From Bacteroidota bacterium (GTDB taxonomy: Bacteria; Bacteroidota; Bacteroidia; NORP154): DNA of 64,000 nucleotides. Below are positions 59,052 through 64,000 of the stretch, one piece after another (the stretch's first letter is position 1; every line of letters starts with the position of its first letter). A program made the translations under genes and the position numbers. Below the pieces are notes generated by a model. It searched no databases. It was given only the letters and a program-made list of their open reading frames with translations, and was not told the DNA's origin. Where the stretch lies: positions 1 to 64,000 of the forward strand of contig JACZWC010000012.1 of the NCBI GenBank assembly GCA_022572355.1, in the 5' to 3' direction.

Positions 59052-61151
59052 TTATCCTGTATTGCGTTTTTCAAGGAACTCTTTGCGTAGTGTTCTCCTC
59101 ATTACTTTATTGGAAGCCGTTCTAGGCAGCATGTCTGTTACCTCCACTTGTTTCACTTTAAAAAGCGGATTTAATTTCTTTTTAATTACAAGCTGGAACT
59201 CACTTAACAAGGATTCGACATTATTATTGTTATCTGTCAAAACCGCATAAATGACCAGCTCGCTGGGGCCGCCCTTTTCCGGTGAAATTGCGATTGCAGC
59301 CGTTTCTTTCACCCCATCAACCATATTCAATACTCTTTCGATTTCGATGGAGCTCACCTTAATGCCCCCTAAGTTCATCGTGTCGTCTACGCGCCCATGG
59401 GTTCTGAAAAATCCATTGCTCGTCATTTCAATTTCGTCTCCGTGCCTCCGTAATGCAATGTTTCCTGAGAATTGTTTTGCCTGCTCCAGCAAAGAAGTAC
59501 CAAGCCCACCATTGTATTCTTTTTTGATGGAGGGTGTACCCTTATAATATTCCTCTTCATGATTCTTGTTGAGCAGACTATTTGACAGCCCTAGAGAGGG
59601 AGGCATCACGTACAACTCACCTTGGGAACATTGGTTTTCTGATTCGTCTAGAATAGCAAAATCCAACCCTATTGCCGGCGTGGTGAAAAATGAGGGTGCT
59701 GCTGGCTGCACCATAGTGGCGGTTAAATAACCACCCCCAATTTCAGTTCCTCCGCAGTACTCTATTACCGGTTTGTAACCAGCTTGTGCCATCAACCAGA
59801 ACATGTCATCCGCATTTGAACTTTCACCTGTTGAACTAAAATTTCTTATAGAGGACCAATCGATGCCTTCCAAACAATCCGTTGTTTTCCATTGCTTTAC
59901 CATGCTGGGTACAACACCAAGCATTGTTACCTGTGCGTTTTGAACGAACCTTCCAAATTCCTCTCCGGTGGGTGCTCCGTAATAAAGCGCCATCGTGGCA
60001 TTATTGATCAAGGATGCGAATATCAGCCAGGGCCCCATCATCCAACCGAGATTGGTCGGCCATGCAACCACGTCCTCTTCCTTAATATCATGATGGAAAA
60101 ACGCATCCATTGCGCATTTTATAGGGGTAGTGTGATTCCAGGGTATCGCTTTCGGCTCACCTGTAGTTCCAGATGAAAATAAGATGTTCACCGTAGCCAT
60201 AGGATCACATATCTCCGTTTCAAAATATTCGTCATCACTTAAAAAGCTTTCCCATGCCAGATCTTCGTCCACCAAGTTGGCCTCCAGGTTATCACTTGCG
60301 GGAAGAACAACAACTCTTTTCGGATCGGAATCCCGGACTTTCTCGTACATCGGTAGTTTTTTGCCCATTCTATGTACAACATCTTGTGTAAACACAAGTT
60401 CTGTATTTGATATTTTGAGCCTCTTGCTTATTTCATCCGGCGCCAGGCTATCCGCTATGGATACCACCACACATCCGGCCTTGAGAATTCCCAAATAAAT
60501 AGCCACGGACTCCGCGGTCATGACCATATCAATTGCCATTGCATCTCCTTTTTTGAATCCAAGATCGCACAGACTGTTGGCTACCCTGCTGCTCAATGCA
60601 TCCAGCTGAACATAGCTCATTTCTTCAATTTTTCCACCTTCTTTCTGATAAATAATTGCCGGTCTCTCTTCTGGCGATTTTAAACAACTCAGCACAATAT
60701 TCATCCTGGCACCGGGAAACCAATTGGGTGTACACGGGTTGCTGTATTCCGCTAATTCGCTGAATGGCTCTTGAAAGACAATTCCCAATTCTTTCACAAC
60801 ACCATCAATAAATTCTGATTTATTGAGTACCGAATATTTGTGCAGCGCTCTATAATCTGAAATGTTATGCGCTGTGCAGAATTTCGTCACATTGCATTCT
60901 TGAACATCTGCTTCCGTGGGAGACCAGCAAGGAACAGCTTCATTTCTTTTGGCTTTATCATACACGGCACGCCAGAGATACTCATGGGCTTCGATGGGAT
61001 CATCTGGAGTGAGTAGTTTTTGGGAAATGTGTCTCCACTTCTCTTCCGCAGACTGATTCGCTTCTATCTCCTCAATTTCCGACAGAAGATCCGTTGCCCT
61101 TTGCTGACCCACACCCAGTTCCGTGAGCTTATTTACTTGAATATCGATCAT
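59052..61151 (-). CDS. AMP-dependent acyl-CoA synthetase-like enzyme (AAE17/18-like)
   Basis: A 699-residue adenylate-forming enzyme expected to activate a carboxylate with ATP and CoA. Motifs: P-loop-like FSSGTTGEPKAIPW, YCGGTEIGGG, hinge GRVDDTMNLGGIKVSSIEIE, and C-terminal catalytic Lys in PRTASNKVMRR. The N-terminal ~130 residues precede the ACS-type NWFPGARMN. The usual GD...Y..GD loop is replaced by EYYKGTPS...LRRHGDEIE, reminding of plant peroxisomal acyl-activating enzymes 17/18. Substrate unknown. It lies between PBP1A (24-bp gap) and the GT-C genes, so it may activate an acyl group for an envelope component. Confidence 0.88.
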   Translation of the reverse strand: MIDIQVNKLTELGVGQQRATDLLSEIEEIEANQSAEEKWRHISQKLLTPDDPIEAHEYLWRAVYDKAKRNEAVPCWSPTEADVQECNVTKFCTAHNISDYRALHKYSVLNKSEFIDGVVKELGIVFQEPFSELAEYSNPCTPNWFPGARMNIVLSCLKSPEERPAIIYQKEGGKIEEMSYVQLDALSSRVANSLCDLGFKKGDAMAIDMVMTAESVAIYLGILKAGCVVVSIADSLAPDEISKRLKISNTELVFTQDVVHRMGKKLPMYEKVRDSDPKRVVVLPASDNLEANLVDEDLAWESFLSDDEYFETEICDPMATVNILFSSGTTGEPKAIPWNHTTPIKCAMDAFFHHDIKEEDVVAWPTNLGWMMGPWLIFASLINNATMALYYGAPTGEEFGRFVQNAQVTMLGVVPSMVKQWKTTDCLEGIDWSSIRNFSSTGESSNADDMFWLMAQAGYKPVIEYCGGTEIGGGYLTATMVQPAAPSFFTTPAIGLDFAILDESENQCSQGELYVMPPSLGLSNSLLNKNHEEEYYKGTPSIKKEYNGGLGTSLLEQAKQFSGNIALRRHGDEIEMTSNGFFRTHGRVDDTMNLGGIKVSSIEIERVLNMVDGVKETAAIAISPEKGGPSELVIYAVLTDNNNNVESLLSEFQLVIKKKLNPLFKVKQVEVTDMLPRTASNKVMRRTLRKEFLEKRNTG

Positions 61152-61175
61152 GTGCTTAATCGTTCAAAGAGCCAA

Positions 61176-63569
61176 TCAAAATGTTTGGGGAGCGCCTTCA
61201 TAGTCATTTGAATGATCTCTTCTATACTTATCGCAATCAGTTTCTGTGTTCAACTTGTGCGCCGGAAGAAGATCAAATTTATCGGATTGGGAAACTCCCA
61301 AAGAATTATTCTTATATATTTTTTTCATGTACAGCGCCCAGATAGGAAGCGCCATATTGGCTCCCTGGCCATAAAACATACGCCTGAAATGAACGGCTCT
61401 ATCTTCGCATCCTACCCATACACCGCTCACCAGGTTGGGAGTTATACCCATAAACCAACCATCAGAATAATTTTGTGTTGTTCCGGTTTTCCCCGCTATT
61501 TGATTGTACAGCTTGTATTTGCCACCGAGCCTCACTCCAGATCCAATTCGTCTTTTGCCTGTCTTTCTTTGCGCTTCCGGATCATGAACCCCGGTAATTA
61601 CGCCTATCAACATGTTGAGCATCAACGTTGCTGTTTCTTCACTCATCGCCTCCCTTCGTTCAGGTATGAAATCTTCAATGAGGTTTCCTTTGTTATCCTC
61701 GATTCTGGTCACAATAATCGGCTCGGTCCAAACTCCTTTATTCGCGAAAGTTCCATAAGCGCCAACCATTTCGTAAACCGTTAAATCTGAAGAACCCAAA
61801 CAAAGAGCCGGTTGCGGGTCTAAATAGCTTGTTATTCCCATCTGATGCGCAAGATTCACAATTGCTTCAGGGCCAAATTGCTTCATTATGTAAGCTGTCA
61901 TCCTGTTTATTGAATTGGCCAGGCCAAAACTTAAGGAGAGTGTTAAATCGTTATATTTATTATCCGAATTGCGGGGTGTCCAGGATTTTTCAATATTGAA
62001 CTCTCCCACATTAAATGTAACAGGAACGTTTTGTATCGGCCTGCAGGGTGACCACTTCTCTTGCATCGCCAGCGCGTAGACGAAAGGTTTGAAAGTAGAT
62101 CCTACCTGTCGCCTGGACAGCTTAACATGATCGAATTGAAAGTGTTTATAGTTTATTCCACCGACCCATGCTCTTACATATCCGGTACCCGGCTCCATAG
62201 ACATAAGTCCGGCATGCAGGAAATATTTATAGTATAAAATAGAGTCCATCGGGGTCAACATGGTGTCTATATCACCTGCCCATGAAAAAACTTTCATTTT
62301 AACCGGCCTGTTGAAAATAACGTCTATGGAATCTGCCGGGGTGACTACGCTGCGATTTTTACAATCACTGGCGTTGCACTGATAATATTCAACCCCATTT
62401 TCTTCAATCTTTTGAATATATTTTCCCCTGCGCCCACAGTTAGCACATGCTTTTCCAGTCAAAGTCAGGTATCTATTCGAACCTCTTTTGGCCTGATTCA
62501 TCGTGTTTTCAATTTGTTTCTTAGAAAGCCTGTAGAATGGGGCATTCTTCGCACCCTTCCAGCGCCTGAAAAATATCTCCTGTAACTCACCACCCAGATG
62601 TTCTGCAACCGCCTCTTCTGCATATTGCTGCATAGTAGAATTAATTGTTGTGTAAATCTTCAGGCCATCTTGATACAGATTATAGGTAGTGCCATCTGGC
62701 TTCTTTTGATTTTGGCACCACTCTGTAAGCTGCCCCCGAAGGTACTCCCTGAAATAAGTGGCCAATCCGGCCTGATGGTTTTGTGCGCTGTAGTCGAGAA
62801 CTATAGGCAATGCCACCAAGGAATCCAGTTCGTCCTGGCTAATGAAATCGTACTTGCGCATTTGATTAAGCACCGTGTTTCTTCTGATCGTAGATCGCTC
62901 TTCATTTCTGAGTGGGCTGTACCGTGATGGCGCTTTCAAAAGCCCAACCAATACTGCGGCCTGGTCAATGGTCAGTGAGTCTTGAGTTGTGTTATAAAAA
63001 GTCTTCGTAGCTGATTTAATGCCAAATGAATTGCTTCCAAAGGCAACAGTATTGAGATACATGGATAAGATTTCCTTCTTCGTGTAATTCCGCTCCAGTT
63101 TAACCGCAATAACCCACTCCTTTATTTTTCTGATCACCAGCTCGATTTTTGAAAGCCTGTCTCTTGGAAACAGATTTTTCGCCAGTTGCTGTGTAATGGT
63201 ACTACCTCCACCTGTCCCTTGCTGAAATAGTATTGTTTTAACCAACACCCTCATTAATCCTCTCAAGTCTACGCCGGAATGATCTACAAACCGGATATCC
63301 TCGGTTGCAATAAGTGCGTTAATCAAATTGTGTGAGAGATCTTCGTATCCTACATTTGAGCGGTTTTGTATGAAGTATTTTCCTAAAATCTGATTGTCTG
63401 CAGAATAAACCTCCGATGCGAGATTGCTCTTTGGATTTTCAAGTTCCTCAAATGTTGGGAGGCTTCCAAAATAGCCACTTGCTACCGTCCATATCAGAGA
63501 ACCGGTGACAATCAAGCCCGCAATGAATAGCACCCAAAGCCATATAATATACTTCCTGTATTTCCTCAT
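61176..63569 (-). CDS. Penicillin-binding protein 1A (bifunctional peptidoglycan glycosyltransferase/transpeptidase) with Cys4 insert
   Basis: A 797-residue inner-membrane enzyme polymerising and cross-linking peptidoglycan in the periplasm. One N-terminal helix (~8-30); GT51 domain with catalytic Glu90 in ATEDIRFVDHSG and GGGSTITQQLAKNL; transpeptidase domain with SxxK (Ser491, GSTFKPF), SxN in LANSINRM and KTG in AGKTGTTQNYSDGWF. Between them, residues ~373-405 hold CANCG...CNASDC (Cys375, 378, 398, 403), a zinc-ribbon-like C-x2-C...C-x4-C insert that I do not know as standard for this family. Seven bp after gldH, a neighbour relation seen in Bacteroidota. Confidence 0.95.
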   Translation of the reverse strand: MRKYRKYIIWLWVLFIAGLIVTGSLIWTVASGYFGSLPTFEELENPKSNLASEVYSADNQILGKYFIQNRSNVGYEDLSHNLINALIATEDIRFVDHSGVDLRGLMRVLVKTILFQQGTGGGSTITQQLAKNLFPRDRLSKIELVIRKIKEWVIAVKLERNYTKKEILSMYLNTVAFGSNSFGIKSATKTFYNTTQDSLTIDQAAVLVGLLKAPSRYSPLRNEERSTIRRNTVLNQMRKYDFISQDELDSLVALPIVLDYSAQNHQAGLATYFREYLRGQLTEWCQNQKKPDGTTYNLYQDGLKIYTTINSTMQQYAEEAVAEHLGGELQEIFFRRWKGAKNAPFYRLSKKQIENTMNQAKRGSNRYLTLTGKACANCGRRGKYIQKIEENGVEYYQCNASDCKNRSVVTPADSIDVIFNRPVKMKVFSWAGDIDTMLTPMDSILYYKYFLHAGLMSMEPGTGYVRAWVGGINYKHFQFDHVKLSRRQVGSTFKPFVYALAMQEKWSPCRPIQNVPVTFNVGEFNIEKSWTPRNSDNKYNDLTLSLSFGLANSINRMTAYIMKQFGPEAIVNLAHQMGITSYLDPQPALCLGSSDLTVYEMVGAYGTFANKGVWTEPIIVTRIEDNKGNLIEDFIPERREAMSEETATLMLNMLIGVITGVHDPEAQRKTGKRRIGSGVRLGGKYKLYNQIAGKTGTTQNYSDGWFMGITPNLVSGVWVGCEDRAVHFRRMFYGQGANMALPIWALYMKKIYKNNSLGVSQSDKFDLLPAHKLNTETDCDKYRRDHSNDYEGAPQTF

Positions 63570-63576
63570 TGGCCTG

Positions 63577-64000
63577 TCATTTGCTGTATTCTATTCTCAA
63601 TCCAACATCCAGAATAAATGGCAAGTTTTCTATATAGGGCATATCTCCAAATCTATGTGCCTGTTCGAATGCAAAAACGTACTTGCCATTCAATGGAAAC
63701 GTAACTCCCCGCCTAAAGAGTATCTGATTGTCAAAAATATCTCCCAATCCATCTCCCAGCCAACCATTCTGATCCGCTAAAATACACTCGACGGTATCTT
63801 TATGAGTTTTCCCATTTGGAAAAATGGTAGTGATAAACATAAAAAGGTTTTCATATTGATACATTCCTGCAATTCTAACATTTATATACATGTTTACTGG
63901 GGCGGCAGAATCAGTAATCTCTACCTCAAAGAATATTGTATCCTTAACGTTCCATATACCATCAGCTATGTTCTTGTTTTCTTCGTATATCCTCGAGCTA
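63577..64000 (-). CDS. gldH: Gliding motility lipoprotein GldH (5' end outside window)
   Basis: The window holds the last ~140 codons. The reading frame runs open to the edge before the first internal Met. Seen: IWNVKDTIFFEVEITDSAAP, MYINVRIAGMYQYENLFMFI, GDGLGDIFDNQILFRRGV, and the ending NLPFILDVGLRIEYS, the conserved C-terminal pattern of GldH. GldH is an outer-membrane lipoprotein needed for gliding in Flavobacterium and is linked to T9SS function, which fits the many T9SS substrates in this window. The signal peptide and lipobox lie beyond 64000. Confidence 0.9.
   Translation of the reverse strand, partial: SSRIYEENKNIADGIWNVKDTIFFEVEITDSAAPVNMYINVRIAGMYQYENLFMFITTIFPNGKTHKDTVECILADQNGWLGDGLGDIFDNQILFRRGVTFPLNGKYVFAFEQAHRFGDMPYIENLPFILDVGLRIEYSK

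Noticed and set aside
61212-61784. 190-codon open frame on the plus strand
   Set aside because: It lies fully antisense to the PBP1A transpeptidase region; its product has no signal, domain or family look and is explained by low stop density opposite a conserved gene.

Overview
The window comes from a Bacteroidota genome (Flavobacteriia/Cytophagia type). Evidence: about sixteen large secreted proteins end in the roughly 75-90 residue type IX secretion (T9SS) sorting domain (YPNPS/F...GQ...G.Y), a gldH gliding/T9SS gene begins at the right edge, several promoters fit the Bacteroidota -7 consensus TAnnTTTG, and Shine-Dalgarno sequences are mostly weak. I see no rRNA, tRNA, CRISPR array or complete insertion sequence.

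Layout. (1) 1-7347, minus: a heavy-metal resistance cluster. It holds an RND pump (inner-membrane pump cut by the window edge, adaptor, TolC-like channel), a metal-binding/cytochrome c lipoprotein, further His/Cys-rich metal-binding proteins and a methyltransferase. A small four-helix-bundle gene flanked by imperfect inverted repeats sits between adaptor and pump. (2) 7404-16555, minus: a YHS-type lipoprotein followed by five T9SS-secreted repeat proteins (two ELWxxDGT, two SBBP-type, one LRR) in one close-packed operon. (3) 16898-20604, minus: a predicted lipoprotein joining a SiaC/DUF1987 domain to an acyl carrier protein domain, plus a LytTR response regulator and a TPR histidine kinase. 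(4) 20745-34663, minus: one single T9SS gene, then a seven-gene operon of T9SS proteins with three tandem paralogous propellers. (5) 34773-36285, minus: AraC regulator and a Tat-type intradiol dioxygenase-like lipoprotein. (6) 36466-41094: lysS (minus) divergent from a sugar-phosphate isomerase, lipB and a serine hydrolase (plus). (7) 41140-48471, minus: three Omp28-like T9SS proteins, then an M1 aminopeptidase (48582-50504). (8) 50715-54201, plus: membrane PAS protein, PolB-type exonuclease, double ABC ATPase. (9) 54198-64000, minus: three polytopic GT-C-like membrane proteins, an AMP-dependent acyl-activating enzyme, penicillin-binding protein 1A and gldH.

The most unusual items are the lipoprotein-SiaC-ACP fusion (16898-17707) and a promoter architecture shared by the two intergenic regions flanking the LytTR system. 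At 16613-16684 and 22308-22379 there are two 9-bp direct repeats 21 bp apart, then 11 bp, TTG, 20 bp and a TA-rich -7 element. The 9+12+9 spacing is that of LytTR-family operators, so I infer that the kinase/regulator pair encoded between them controls both neighbouring secreted-protein units. A second theme is that T9SS sorting domains group by locus, not by passenger, which suggests sorting-domain shuffling or gene conversion.
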